Shown in pieces: positions 1-12,800 of a stretch of 64,000 nt of DNA (positions within the stretch are counted from its first letter, which is position 1; the number at the start of each line of letters is the position of its first letter). The notes below the pieces were generated by a model that was not told the origin of the DNA, searched no databases, and was given only the letters and a program-made list of their open reading frames with translations. Both the position numbers and the translations under genes were made by a program. Source of the stretch: Euglena gracilis. Taxonomy: Eukaryota; Euglenida; Euglenophyceae; Euglenales. The stretch covers positions 57,961,698-58,025,697 of the forward strand of contig CP154955.1 of NCBI GenBank assembly GCA_039621445.1, read 5' to 3'.

Positions 1-230
1 AGGGGTGGGCAAAAGTGGCTTGAGTGACCCCGGCGCCGAAGGCGCCGGAAAAAAATTTTAGGCCTAAAATGGCCTAAAGTGACTGGAAAGTGGCCGTTTT
101 TCTGAGTGGCCGACCCCCCCCCCGGGGGGGGGTAGTGACTGGCTGGTTTTTTGAAAATGAGTGACTGACTGGTTTTTAAAAAAGTGGAGTGACCCCCCCC
201 CCGGGGGTCGGTAAGCAATTGTATGGTGGG
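1..230. repeat. Truncated copy of the GTGACTGGTTTTT-type repeat
   Basis: This is nearly identical to 1,951-2,173, including the CGGCGCCGAAGGCGCCGG palindrome and the closing GGGGTCGGTAA. The left end lies outside the window. Confidence 0.75.
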
Positions 231-1792
231 AAAGCAAACAGAAAAAATATGTGCTCAGATCTATTGCGCCACATATGGGAACTTGGACAAGGGGGGGCTG
301 GACCGCCCCCGCCCACCTCGGGAACTGAACAGGGGGGAGGGGGGGTCCCACTTTGACAGCCGCCCATTTTCCTTTGGGAAACCAAAATCGGCCCAAAATC
401 GACCAATTTTTTTGATTTTGATTTTTTTGATTTGACAATTTTTGGCATTTTTTTGGGTATGTCAAGTGCCACTTTTGGCAACCCCCGTTTTGACCCCCGG
501 AGCCGATTTCCTTTGGCGGTTGGGGTGGATTGGACACGGGGGGGGGGGGGGCTCGGACCCCTGTTCACTGAACTGCACAGGGGATGGGGGCCTTAACTGG
601 ATGATTGGGTGATGTCCGTTGTGACCCATGAGGGTGGCGAAAAGGGGGGCCGAAGGCGCCAAAGGGGTTCCCCCATTTTGGGGGTCGAGTTTTTAAATGC
701 GCTTTTGGGAAGGTCCCAGAAAGCTCTACATGGCCAATTTGGCAAAAGTCCGAAACGGGTCGTTTTTGGAGGTTTTTGGGTCAGATTTTGGCCTTTTTGG
801 ACCCAAATTGCAATAAGGCATTTAGAGGGTGATTGTATTCAAAAAAGTTTTTTGGGGTCAGATCAACCAGGCTTAACCTAACCAAACCCGAACTCAACCG
901 GCCAAAAAAGCCAATCGAAAATGAATTCAAAATGACGTCAACCGGATTTCGTGCCCTTGGTGGCACCATTGGAAAGTGAGCCCTCTGTGCCCCAGGGCAC
1001 CTCAAACACATCGAACCACCTTTAGAATGCTTAATTCTAATGTTTCGGGTTGCAAAGATCAAAAAGTTTGCTGACATCTGAGACTTCTCGTCCCAAGTGA
1101 CCTCAAATGCCTCAAAAACATCATTTTTGTAGGGATTGTCGTGGTGCCTTTTCACATGAGATTTTTGCTCCATTTGAGCGATTTCCCTAGATTTGGTTAG
1201 GTTTGGCCATTCCAGAGTGACATGGAGGTGAAATAGAGGTAGAGGGAGCCGAAGAGGTCCATGACATAGAGGTGGAGGCTTTCAACCTCTACCATCCCGC
1301 CCTGACCAGGAGGTTTTCGTTTGCAAAAGTTTTAAAAAGATCACGGCCTGGCTGCAGCATTGAAACCAAGCCTGAAAAGAGAAACCCTCAGTTTAAAGAA
1401 GCCTCCCCCACCCTTCTCTGCTCAGGCTTGCCCCAACTGAGGGGGGTGGTGAAGCCACCACTGCCATGTCCAATCCGATATCTGGCTTTTTGCTTATGGT
1501 TTGGGACGATGCGTGCTCAGTTTTGTCAATTTATGCATCACAGCCAAGTTTGATGTGAGTTGTCAACGTTTGTGGAGCCCTTGAATGGATGGGCACCCCC
1601 TTGTGTGAGTGAGGCTGGTCGATTAATTGTAATTTGGGGTACCGAGCAATTAATACCAATTACCATCCCCCCCCCCATCTTGTCCCCCCGGATGTTGTCC
1701 TGTACCAGGGCAAGGGTCTGCTAAAGGAAATTTTATGACCCCCCCAAGCTTCTCCAACTCCTTGTCCCATACCTGTTGGCCGGGTATGGGAC

Positions 1793-2630
1793 CAGGGGTT
1801 TTCTTAAGCCCTACCAGGTACCAAGTACCCTACCAGGCAATTCCTAAAGCACTGACCGACCCCCCCCCCCGGGGGGGTGGGTGACTGGTTTTTTCAGAGT
1901 GACTGACTGGTTTTTGGCCTGGACCCCCTCCCCCCCCTGGGGGGATCGGCCAGGAGTGGGCAAAAGTGGCTTCAGTGACCCCGGCGCCGAAGGTGCCGGA
2001 AAATTTTTTTGGGCCTAAAATGGCCTAAAGTGACTGGAAAGTGGCCGTTTTTCTGAGTGGCCGACCCCCCCCCCCCGGGGGGGGAGTGACTGGCTGGTTT
2101 TTTTGAAAATGAGTGACTGACTGGTTTTTTAAAAAAGTGGAGTGACCCCCCCTCCCCCCCCGGGGGGTCGGTAAAAATTGTATGTACCCTACCCCTGGGG
2201 GGCGGGGTCCAGCCAGCCAGCAGCTCAAATCCAGCCAGCAGCCCAAATTCGGGCTGGGAGCCCCCCCCCCGGGGGGTCGAGTGAAATAAAGTCGGGTCCA
2301 GCCCGACCGGAGGCCGGGCCAGCCGGCCGCAGGCTGGCCAGTCAACTGGGCTGCCCAGCTCACTTATGCCTATTTTTTCCCCTCACCACAGCTTCCCAAT
2401 CACAGCCCCCCAGCCTTGGCCAAGCTCCATCCATCAAAATGTCGAGAATGGCAAAAATGTTTTAGAAAAATTTGTTTTTCATCGCCCCAGCCCAGCCCAG
2501 CCCCCTCCAGCCCCAGACCCCCCCCCCTACACCCCTGGGGGGGTCCAGCCAGCAGCTCATTTCCAGCCAGCAGCCTTTTTGCCAGCTGGAGGCTGGACCC
2601 CCCCTGGGATGGTCCTTAAGAAAACCCCTG
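1793..2630. mobile_element. hAT-like short element, CAGGGGTTTTCTTAAG subfamily, with nested insert
   Basis: The ends are perfect 16-bp inverted repeats (CAGGGGTTTTCTTAAG), flanked by an exact 8-bp duplication, TATGGGAC, at 1,785-1,792 and 2,631-2,638. A second repeat (about 1,853-2,173) sits inside, so the element was itself a target. The remainder holds AGCCAGCAGC-type repeats and C/G runs. No coding capacity. Confidence 0.85.
1853..2173. repeat. Nested GTGACTGGTTTTT-type repeat
   Basis: This block carries paired GTGACTGACTGG motifs and C/G runs, and begins and ends with GACCGACCCC / GGGGTCGG. Positions 1,951-2,173 are nearly identical to the first 230 bases of the window, showing recent spread. 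Related copies lie at about 12,560-13,020, 26,390-26,642, 33,414-33,500, 52,660-53,125 and 57,145-57,375. Confidence 0.7.
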
Positions 2631-2896
2631 TATGGGACAAGATCGGGATGGCAATCGGATGGTGGTGAACCATTTCAAACAATTCATGACGCCTTCATTC
2701 TTGAGCCTGTAAACGCTAAAATTACCATTTTTAGGATTTTGACACAGAGTTTCGTGAATTCGTGGTTCTTACCACGCTGGTGACGTTCAGATTCCTCGCA
2801 GGTCAGGTAATGGGAAATTAGTGACTGACATTTACACTTGACTGAAGTTTCAAAATTACAGTTGAAACACGTCTCCTTGCAATGTTTCCATGTTTT

Positions 2897-3327
2897 CTAA
2901 AGGGAAACCACCACTCGACGATGGCAGATTGAACAGTTTATCAAGGGTGGCGAGTGATTAATCAAATCATCGATTAATCGAATCAGCTTTCCCTTGTTGG
3001 CAATCTTTTCTTCTTCTGTGTCAAAGATTGGGTGCACCGTGAGGACATGCTTTGCAAGCGCACACGTGCTCGTCCAAGGCATCCTCGCATCACAAGCTTT
3101 CTGGAAATTAGCGAGAACCCCTTTCTGATTTTTGCCGCTACCATCAGACTGACGTACAAATTCCATAAAAATGTCCCCAAAGCACTATATCCGCAGATGC
3201 GTTCATGGGGATTCTGCAAGGTCTTTCGACCTTGCGAAAATAAGGCCCTGGGAGCTGGCATGAGTCCCAAGCCAGCCTGGGCTTCCTCAATGGCCTGTGC
3301 CAGCATCATTTTGGCTGTGGGAAACAA
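2897..3327 (-). pseudogene. Decayed transposase-like ORF pair
   Basis: Two overlapping reverse-strand frames appear to continue each other across a frameshift near 3,165. The downstream part reads ANFQKACDARMPWTSTCAL, AKHVLTVHPIFDTEEEKIA, with an LIRLIDDLINH helix. Composition is ordinary protein, unlike the surrounding repeats. An A.HV...H pattern occurs in BED/hAT-type DNA-binding regions, but the match is weak. It may be a relic of a transposon or an old gene. Confidence 0.25.
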
Positions 3328-4105
3328 GTAAGTTGCAATGAACGCACAACTTTCCTCACCGGGGGGTCACCGGCTGTGTCTTGAGTCTGGTGAAGGAAGG
3401 GCTTTCCTGATAGAGCACGTTGGGGACAAAGCGTTTCCACTCCCTGAAAAAGTTCGTTCCCCCATGAACTAGTTGGATCACTAGGACAGCAGATTGTTGA
3501 TTTTCGATTTTGCTGGTTTGAGCCAAACTCACCCTGGTCCCCAATGTTTCACACCTGACGACCAAATTCTTTGCATTTCACATCAGATGTATTTTCACTT
3601 TCCATTGATTTGTTTGCATTTTATCACAATTTTGTTTTGCTCTTGACACAAACTTGTGGGCAAATGCATTTGAAGGCCGTGGGCAAATTCTGACACGCTG
3701 AGCCAAATATTTTTGCCAGGAATGAGCAATAATTTCAGGTGCAGGTGTCGGCCGTTGGCTCAGTTTGTTTGGAGGAGTTACCAGTTTTCGGAGAAGGTGG
3801 TTTTCTCACATCAGAAAGTTCATCTTGGCTTAGCAACTGTTTATCCAACCATCAGCCTTGTTTCTTTGTTTCCAGGTTTGTTTTTTCCTCCTATTTTTGT
3901 TCTTTCTATCAAGAAGCACGCCCCGCTCCAAGCAGCGCCAAAAACTTGGCAAGAAATTTGTTGAGATTGTGGCTTGTGGCTTTGTGTTTTGTGGGGGGTT
4001 TGGCACAAAGGTTTCTCAACTGCCAATCATTCTCAATTTTGGATTTTTATGTGGTCGGACTTCCTTCAGTTCTGGGGTTGCTCATCGCTTGGACGTGTTG
4101 TGCAG

Positions 4106-4554
4106 CAGGGGGGGGGGGAAATGCAACTTGCATAATTTGCATTTTTTTTGCATAATCAGGTTTTCCTGAAATTTGCATTTTTTTGCATTTTTCTGCATTT
4201 TTTGCATAAAATATTTTGCCCTGGAAAAATTTTTTGTAGTTGGTTGCTGTATGTTTGGATTTTTTTTGCATTTTTTTGCATTTTTTACATAAAATATTTT
4301 GCCTTTGAAAAAAATTTTGTAGTTGGTTGGCATATGTTTGGATTTTTTTGCATTTTTTGCGTTTTTTTTGCATAAAGTATTTTGCCCTGGAATTTTTTTT
4401 GATTTTAGGTAGCAAAGCTCTGTCATATTCCAGCTTTTTCTCAACGTTTTCATGCAAGTTGCATTTTTTTGCTTTTTTTTGCATTTTTTTGCATTTTTTT
4501 GCATTTTTTTGACTTGCATAATTTGAAGGGCCAAGTTGCATTCCCCCCCCCCTG
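4106..4554. mobile_element. Short inverted-repeat element rich in TTTTTTGCAT
   Basis: The ends are inverted: a CAGGGG... G-run followed by AATGCAACTTG on the left, and CAAGTTGCATT plus a C-run on the right. A 7-bp duplication, TGTGCAG, flanks it. The interior is an array of GCATTTTTTT units, with two near-repeats around AAAATATTTTGCC and TGTAGTTGGTTG. Related GCGTTTTTT-rich copies lie at 16,541-16,991 and near 30,430. Confidence 0.7.
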
Positions 4555-4559
4555 TGTGC

Positions 4560-7500
4560 AGCCACCAGCAGCCTGTTGCCACGGACACAAACTTCAATAC
4601 CCGGAAACACGGCGATCATGTAACAAGGATGCCAAATTACTCTTTTGCCCAATGTTAATTTGTCAAAATATGGCCATTTTCCGGCCAATCTTCTGGTGGA
4701 CGTTTAGTTAAATGTGCTAAAACAGAACAGCATGGTTCTATTTCTATTCGCTGAAGGACTGGCCATGGTGGCCATGTGTGCATTGCAGGACCATGTGGTG
4801 GCTATCGGCAAATCAATGATGATAATGATAATAGCAATAGCAACAATAAGACAGTGGTACTTTTTTGGAAAGGTGTTTTCAGGTAATTGAGGAGTAGGGT
4901 TAGGGTTAGGATTTAGGCTTAAAATTAGGCCTAACTTCTGGCCTGACTTTGGTCCTAACTAAAGGCTAGAAATTAGGCCTAAATCCTAACCCAACCCCAA
5001 CTCCTTTTTTGTCCATTCTAACTCCATTTTTTCATGTTTTGAGATTCAACCCTGCACCAAAAGCGGCCTAAAATGGCAAAAAAAAAAAGCAGCTGGAAGT
5101 GGAGAACGGCCAATATTGGACAAAAGTGGCCGAAAATGGCCAAAAGCAATCAAGTCACCTGGGCTGTGCCAAAAGTGGCATTTTATTTGAGGTGATTTTG
5201 CAACACAATGCCCAACACACACAGACAACAATTTGTTGATGCACGCAACACACAACTGCTTTGACAATGACCCGCCCCTATGGGGTGGGGTCCCCTTTGA
5301 CGTAAATAACTCCCTAATGCCACCACTGCCATATGAAATTGTGTCCACTTTGGCCCTGGCTGCGAATTGCTGAAGGAGGGCAATTGACATTTCACTGTCC
5401 TGCTTTTCGGCTGGACGATGATAGTTCTTTTTCCCTTCGGACGTGAAGAAAGGGGCAAAAAATGAATGGCAAAAATGATTTTGAAAAATGTTTGCTTTGA
5501 GGTCCAAGAAATCCATTTTTGGATATTTTTTTTTGCAGTTTCGTACCCCTTGGACCATGGTCATGTCCAGTTGCAGCCAGGGAAGGGGTAGCACACCTTT
5601 TTCATCCAGCCCAAATTTTTAGCTTTTGAGCTGGACATTTATTATATTGGACATTGTTTGTATCGATGTGTATCTTTTGATGCACACTAAGCTTGTTGTC
5701 GCTCTTTTCTCGTCCAGCTTCGGTGGCAAGCCACCATCCCACTGGGGCGCAAATCGCCATTGGAGATGTCCCCAGTGTCTGATGACGAGATACGGAGCGA
5801 TGCCCAAGTGCCTTTGCTGGCTAGCAAGCCAGTCACGTCGTCGTCATGGCGGCAGCATGTGACTGGCCACAACGGGTTGGTGCTGCTGCTGATCGTTGCC
5901 AAGGTCATGGCAGCGGTGGCCAGTCGCGTTTCGCAGAAAATCATGTTGGTTCCTGCACAGTGTTTGCCTGGATGTTAACTTTTCTTTGTAGATCTTGAAT
6001 ATGAAACCATCAAATGACCCGCCTCCTGTCATATGAATCACCCCCGGTTCAATTTCGGCAACCCCAAATTTATGCAACACCTCCAAGACCATCAAAACGT
6101 GGGTAATCCCCCCAAAAAAGGTGGGAAAATGCAAGAAAAGGGCTCTATATCGTAAAGTGGGTCTTAAACCCCAGCTGGGGTTTAGGACCCAGTTTTTGAA
6201 ACCGGGTCTCAGGGGCCCTGGACTCACGCCCAAGCTGGGCTGTATGGACCCACTAGGCTCTCTTATTCTTTTCCATGGCTTTTCTGAATGTTCTCCGGCC
6301 AGGGATTTACCGTTCGCACCAGTGCGCTGCCCTTTTGCCCTTTTGCCTTTTTGGCACTTTGGTAACTCTGGGAAACACAATTTGGGAAACACAATTTTTT
6401 TTGGCAGTTTGTAGAAAAATTTGGCATTTTTGGCATTTTGGAAACTAAAATGTGGCATTTTTGGTACTTTGGAGTCTTTTGGACCAAAATTTGGCATTTT
6501 TGAGATCCTGGGGAAATAAATTTGGCATTTGGTGAACTTTGGTGAACAAAGTTTGGCATTTTGGGCTCTTTGGTGACGAAAGTTTTTGTTGGCATTTTGG
6601 GACAGTGAACTTGGCAATTTAGGTGGATTTTTTGGTTAGTGTTCGATTTTTGTCCAAAAAATGTGGCATTTTTTGGCATTTTGGTTCTTGTCCTCATCCA
6701 TTTTTGAAAGGAATTCCCTTAACCCTGTTATACCACACATTCACAATGCAGATTCTGTGTATCCCTTGCCTCCCAACTGTCAGTCGACGTGCAACCAAAC
6801 AGCCTTGGTGAACTCAGGGTCCCGGGCTGGAACTGGACTCGACCTGGGGTCGAAACGGGTGCAGAAAAAAAAAACAGGTGCAACTGCAAACTGGAACTGA
6901 ACTGCAACTGAAAACTGCAAAAATGGCAAAAAAACCTGCCGATTGTGCAAAAAATTTTTGAACCTAAATTTGCCCTGGCCTTTTGCTGATTTTCGGGGCC
7001 CCGTGCGAGAAATTGGTGATGGACTTTTTGTGATCGCTAGCGACTACTCGCTAGCGACCATGGTCGCTCAAAAAAATTTTAGTCGCTCACGGCCATTGGT
7101 GGTTGGGCCGACTAGTTGGCCTGACCACCAACAATAAGACCACCCCCCCCTTACAAACTTGTTTTTAAGCCCGCTTAAAAAGCCCGCTTAAGTTTTTAAG
7201 GAAAATGACTTGAAACCTACCCAAATGCTTTCAAAAACCTCCATTCAGGGGTCAATTTGCAAAGTATTTTGGGTAATAACTTCTTTTTGCTGTTGTTCTG
7301 TGAAGCCATAGCCAAAAAACCATTACCGAAATTCATCAGCAGCCATCCTTGTCTTGCACACACAAATTGATTTTGCTATTTTTGGCGGGGGGAGGTGCGG
7401 GGTGCCCCCCCCCGCCAGGAGGCTGCAGTCCGACTAAGTTTGGAGTTGCAGAAGCACAAAGACAAAATATGTAAAGCTGACCTGATGACCGGGAACATGG

Positions 7501-7750
7501 CTATCAATTCAGTGGGTCATTTCCTGTAATGGTGGGGGACCCCAGGGGTCCTGCCAAGCAAAATTTTCCAACCAACAAGCTCAAAGCTGGTGTTTGGGGT
7601 GTGGAAACATTTTGGTATTGTGATACAGAAACAGTTGGTTGCCCAAACTCCCCCATTTGCACCTGGGGGGATGCATGAGGCATTGGGCATCTTTCAAAGC
7701 ATTGGAAGAATTTAAAATATTTATGTTTCAATACATCGTTGAACATTGTG
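4560..7750. other. Stretch without a supported gene
   Basis: This holds an AGGCCTAA / TTAGGCCT-rich block (4,890-5,000), a reverse-strand open frame at 5,046-5,594 with no family resemblance, and imperfect tandem TTTGGCATTTTTGG units (6,340-6,690). No splice-bounded GC-rich exon was seen. Confidence 0.5.
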
Positions 7751-7779
7751 AAAATTGAAGATATTTTTCGTTTCTTGGT

Positions 7780-8235
7780 TCAGCATCCTGTCAAATGAAT
7801 CAGCTGTGGTAAGTAGCAGGTCGCGGACAGTGAGCATGAAACTTGGGACCCTTGTCCCTGACAGCCTTCTCCTTTGCATTCTTCACACTTTGAGGATGAG
7901 CGAATGGAATTGACAACAACGGCGGAGAAGGGAAGACATGCTGACATAACTTTTTTCGGTAATTTGCAACCCACCAGACAGCCACATGCCATCGGGCAGA
8001 TGGAGGGCATTGTCAAAAGGTCTTTCTGTCCCAAAAAAACATCCCAAAAAACCCCACTTTGTGCACTGAGTGCAAGGTCACTGAGGCTCCACAGCCTACC
8101 GCCCACGATGCGTCTTATTGTAACAGCCACTTCCTCCCCAGCAACTGAATCGTTCAAAAGCACCAACCGAGCAGCGCTCAAACCCCCTTCATCATTCTCC
8201 TCTATCGCCCACCTTCTCACACAGCACGAATGCAT
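7780..8235 (-). pseudogene. Unassigned ORF, possible transposon relic
   Basis: A 151-codon reverse frame reads LVLLNDSVAGEEVAVTIRR, IVGGRLWSLSDLALSAQSG and ends in a cysteine-rich part with C..C...GC spacing. It is the most protein-like long frame in the first 9 kb and lies directly beside the foldback element at 8,260. The cysteine-rich tail could bind zinc. I recognise no family, and no promoter or intron structure was seen. Confidence 0.25.
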
Positions 8236-8259
8236 TCAAAATACATCTGCCATTTGAAA

Positions 8260-8982
8260 GGACATTGCGCTTAAACGCAATAGTTTTATCTTGTGCTTAA
8301 GCGCAATGTATTTACATTTCGCTTAAGCACAATGCATAACAGAAGCCCCCTGAGCTTATGGGAGTCCCTCTCTGATGTGTTACGGTGTGTTGGGGGCCCC
8401 TCTCTGAACGGCCAGTGTGCGGGCCTGTTGAGGTGAATACATTGCGCCCAAGCGCAAAACATCATACATAAAATGCGAAGTGGCTGACATGTAAAACAGG
8501 CGGCTGACATGTAATCTGAATGAACAAGCAGTGCATTATGTAGGCATGTCCATTGTGCTGAGGGGCCCCCGACAGAGGGACTCCCATGAGCTCAGGGGGC
8601 AGGCTTCTTTTTAAGTCAGCAGACCCCCCCCCGGCCCCCCGGGGGGAGGGGGGGTGGGTGGGTCCGGGCCGGGCCCCCCCCCCCGGGGGGGGGGGGTCCC
8701 GCGCCGGAGGCGCTGGGTATACCTTTTCGGCGCGAAGCGCGCCGAAATTTTTTGGAAATTGCCTTTAACGGGCTCGATGTTGGGGGGGGGCCGCCCCCCC
8801 CCGCCGGGGGGGGGCCCCGCGCCCCCCTGGGTGGGTGGGGAGGGGGCCCCCCCCCTCCCCCCCCTCGGGGGTCTTAAAAAGAAGCCTGTCAGGGGGCTTC
8901 TATTATTCATTGCGCTTAAGCGCAATGTAAATACATTGCGCTTAAGCGCAAGGTAAAACTATTGCGCTTAAGCACAATGTCC
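8260..8982. mobile_element. Foldback element with GCGCTTAAGCGC arms
   Basis: The two ends are long inverted repeats of about 95 bp that match almost base for base. Each arm contains three copies of the palindromic unit TTGCGCTTAAGCGCAA separated by A/T-rich spacers. The inner arm (CCCCCTGAGCTTATGGGAG) is also mirrored at 8,560-8,599, but the right arm is split by a second element. No clear target duplication is seen. Confidence 0.8.
8600..8888. mobile_element. hAT-like short element, CAGGCTTCTTTTTAAG subfamily
   Basis: Perfect 16-bp inverted ends and an exact 8-bp duplication, TCAGGGGG (8,592-8,599 and 8,889-8,896), show that it jumped into the right arm of the surrounding foldback element. 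The core contains TATACCTTTTCGGCGCGAAGC and several C/G runs, as in the copies at 15,416 and 28,422. Confidence 0.9.
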
Positions 8983-9773
8983 ATAAACATTCTATTCTGT
9001 GCCCGGAAGTGTGGGGCCTGGCGTAGCTCACCAGACGTTGGGACAGGTCCCTGGGCTTGCCCTCAATCTCCTCAATCCCCCCAACCCCCCCACCACCTGG
9101 GTGTTTCCCGCTGTACCGCTCCTCGCATTTCAAGCACCCAAGGATCACACTCTGTGACATGCCATTTTTTTTTTTTTTTTCAAAAAACGTGTATGTAGGT
9201 CCACCCCTCTGAATGCCTCAGCAGCAACCCCCTTAAGGACACCACATCGCAGAGCCCAAAAAAAGCAACAAAAAAGGGCCAAATTACACCCATCCTGTGT
9301 AGCACCATCCGGGGAACACAGTCAAGGCTTCAAAAAACGAGGGACTCGCAACACGGGGTTTGGCCCTTTTTGGTAAAAATCACGTGTCCTGGTGTTCAAA
9401 CCCAGGGTTTTGACCCTCTTTTTAAAATGGTGCACAGGCTGAAAAACACCAAAATTGGGCCTGTTCCCTGGGTCCCAACATTGCCAAATGATACACGCCA
9501 CCGTGGAGGGTCTCCGCGGAACCAGAGGGTCAAAAGGGTGGGTTTCACCACTGGGTCTCAAAAAGTTTGGAAATTTGCGCCAAAGCGCAAGCTAAAAAAT
9601 CAAAACCTTAAGTGCGAGTTTGGCCACCTTAGTGGCTGGAAAAGGCTACTGTCTGACCCCCCAGCTGAAAATAATTCAAATCCTGGGCGAGAAAAGGGGG
9701 GTGACGAGCTTCTTCAAAGCACCCTTTCCATGCCTACCTGTTCTTTTCCAAACAGAAATTTTCCGACTGTCAG

Positions 9774-9822
9774 ATGTCGGCCAAAAAGAAGGGCCCCTCA
9801 GGCATGCTTAACTACGAAGCAA
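9774..9822 (+). CDS. Possible first exon of the CRT-like gene
   Basis: An ATG directly after TGTCAG opens a short lysine-rich reading, MSAKKKGPSGML, that ends at a GT donor (CAA|GTGGGA) in phase 1. The next exon supplies two bases, so the join is in frame. A short charged cytoplasmic N-terminus would suit a polytopic transporter. Against it, the family has another membrane helix before the one in exon 2, and no exon encoding it was found between here and 11,041. The ATG also lies beside dispersed repeats. It could be a chance reading. Confidence 0.3.
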
Positions 9823-12800
9823 GTGGGAGGAACCTCCGGCACTGGCAGTTGGGCTCACAACGCCTGGGACAAGAGACGTCTGGATGTGAAGAAGTTGGTG
9901 GTTGCTTTCACACACCATGGGGTTGGCTTCCTGTCCCAGGCAAGGTTTCCCTCCACCTTAGCTCTGTTCGCTCTGGTAATGAGATGCTTCCAGGACTGCT
10001 CTCTCCACCCACAATGATGAAAATAAGAAATTATAAATTGGTGCCCATTGTGCCAAAGTGCAATGGGCAGGCTTATGCAAAATGAAATTTAAGAGTTACC
10101 AAAGCGCAATAGATTGAATGTAAAAATTTAGATTTCAAATTAGAAATTTCAATTTCAATTTTTAAAACGTGGGTGTTGCGCCAACGTACAATGTTGACCA
10201 ATTCTGACGCAACGTGACCGAGAGTAGGTTTCCATATCCCTGTCCTACATTTTTGTGCTCTATCCCCTCTGGTGTTCATACTCTACCAAGGCCGTTCTCT
10301 TCCTCCATTGTGAGATATGTTTCAAGCAGTTATATTGCGCTTCGGCGCAACACCCACGCGAATATAAAGTTATAAAAATTGTATTTGTATACCCTTTGGC
10401 GTAATATAACTCTAAAATTTCTATTCTTCATAAGCCTGCCCGTTGCGCTTTGGCGCAATGGAAACACATGTTGACACATATGCTGTTATCATTGTGCAAG
10501 TGCGGCAATGGTCACCCACATGTTGAATTTCAAAAAGTAAAAAATTTGCGCCAAAGCGCAAAACGGTTGCTTTTTTTGCAATGAAAAAAATGTTTGTGCC
10601 AAAGCGTTTCATCACCCGCCGCTTTGTGTTCATGCACACTGGGACCTGGGAGCGCTGTGCCCGTAGACTGTGGACCAAGTCGTTGCTTTCGTCCCCAGGC
10701 CCTGGGGTGCAGGGAGACACTATTTTCAGACTGTCCTGAGTCTCAGGCCTCGGTGTTCGAAAACAGAAATTTTTTAGATTTGCGCGTTGGCGCAAACTTA
10801 CAGTCACTTTCAAAGCTAAGTGCGAGTTAGGCCGCCTAAGAGCCAGCCCAGGGGGTCAACAACAAACGCCCTGGTTGGAGGGCCAAAACTTCCTGATTCA
10901 TGTTGACCCACCTGGATTGGATTTTAAGTGAGTCATTTATCTGGGATTGATTCTATTGCCCATCTCCAAAATGTAGAAGCTCAAGATATTAGGAAGGACA
11001 AAACAAAATGCAAATTTTTTTTACAGAGTTACCCAGGCAGGCCCTGCTTGGATGAAGCCATTTGCCTATTTTGTGGCCAATCTAATGGCTCTTGTGTACG
11101 TGGTGGTTTATGGGTTGCTCCTGGCTGCGGCATACATGCTGGGTGTGCGTATTGTTGTAAATGTGGGTGATATTCCACATGCTGTGCTGGAATTACCATG
11201 CCGTAGCCCCCCCCCAATATATGCACAGGTGCCACCTTTTTAAGGAGGTGTGTCCTTTTTAGGAGGTGGGACGGGCCGTGGGGCGAGAGCCGGAGGGTCA
11301 GGAGGCTGGGCGGGGGGGGGAGCGGGGGCCGGAGGAGAGGGCAAGCCCGGGGGGGGGGGGGGGGGGGGGGCGGGCCAGGGATGGGGACCCAGGGGCATTT
11401 ATTCATGCGTTTTTTTCCCCTTCAAAGAGCTCAGCGCTAATGAAAACCTGGTTCACGGAAATGGGGAACCCAAGGGACTGCGCTCTTATTTGTGAGCGAG
11501 CCGTTGTTTTTTTTCTTGGTGCATACAAGAGAAAGAGCGTCCGTGACCCTCATGCAGCCTAACAGTTTTCATTTTCATCTCATTGCTGTGGTGCAGCACG
11601 GTTTGGGCTTTGTTGGTGCTTGTTTTATGCGAGGTCGCCTGTGTCTCCAGGATAAAGCCACCCTCATTTTGCAAGTTTCTTCTTGATTCTTAGTTTTTCA
11701 CTGTGCAGTTCAGATGAGATGCATGATTTATTTATTGAATGCATTTTGAAGGATATTATTTCTGTGTCCTTGGAACAAGGAGAATGCAAAGATGACTGCA
11801 AGCATAATTTTTCACCGGGGGGCTAAGGTTAAACTTCTCCTACTGTCCTCGTTCATTTATATTTTTTAATGGCTTTTTTTTGCCAATTCTGCCCCCTCCT
11901 TTGGTCCCACTTTCCTCTGCAGGACGTGTGACGAAGGATGGGGTATGGTCTGACCACTGTTTGGGAATCCCCAAGGCAAAACTCATCCTTCTGGGAGCCT
12001 GCGACACCGTCGGCAGCGTCTTACACAGCATTGGCTGTATGAGGTGGGAGTCAGGGAAGTTTCCTTTGCAGCGCACTTCCAATGTCTAAGTGGTGGCGGT
12101 TCACTCCGGTCCACGTGGAGAGGGTTGTGCGTTTGGGAGGTCTCGGGCATTTCATTTGGACAGAAACTGACTTCCATTCTGGACTCTGAGCATCGGTATC
12201 AAATTCATTTAGAATGCAAAGAAATGTATCTGGAACCATGTCTCTCTACACTTGGTCAGGGGTGCTTTTCGCACACAAAGGCGTCTGTGCCACCCCCCCC
12301 CCCAAGCTCACTGCCCATCTTTCCCTGGCCTTCCCCACCTTTCCCACCCACAAGCCCCTTGTGCAGCCACTGCCTCCCCATCCAAGCCATGTTCGACATT
12401 TTGAGAACAGGTTCTTTTTTGGCCCAAAAACAACAGAAAAAGTGTCCTAAAGACGCCCAGAATGGGGTGTGTTGGGAGCCAGCCACTTTTGGGTGGCCAT
12501 TCTTTTTGTTGTAGTTAGAAGGGCGGCTGGCACCCGCCCCATGCAATGAACGGGTCCGGGCCAAAAAAACAGTTACTCACTCTGAGAAAAACCAGTCAGT
12601 CACCCCCGGGGGGGGGTAGCCAGTGACGAAGCGATTGTGTAGTACAGGCCCCAAATAGCTGCCCTTAGTTACACCAAGGCTTCTTGTCTGTTTATGGCCG
12701 GCGCTTCTGGCCCAGTTTGTGTGGTGAGTGGCCAGGGACCCCTTACACCAGTGCTCTTGTGATGCTCCCCCTGGCCAACCCCAACCCCCAAACTGCCCAA

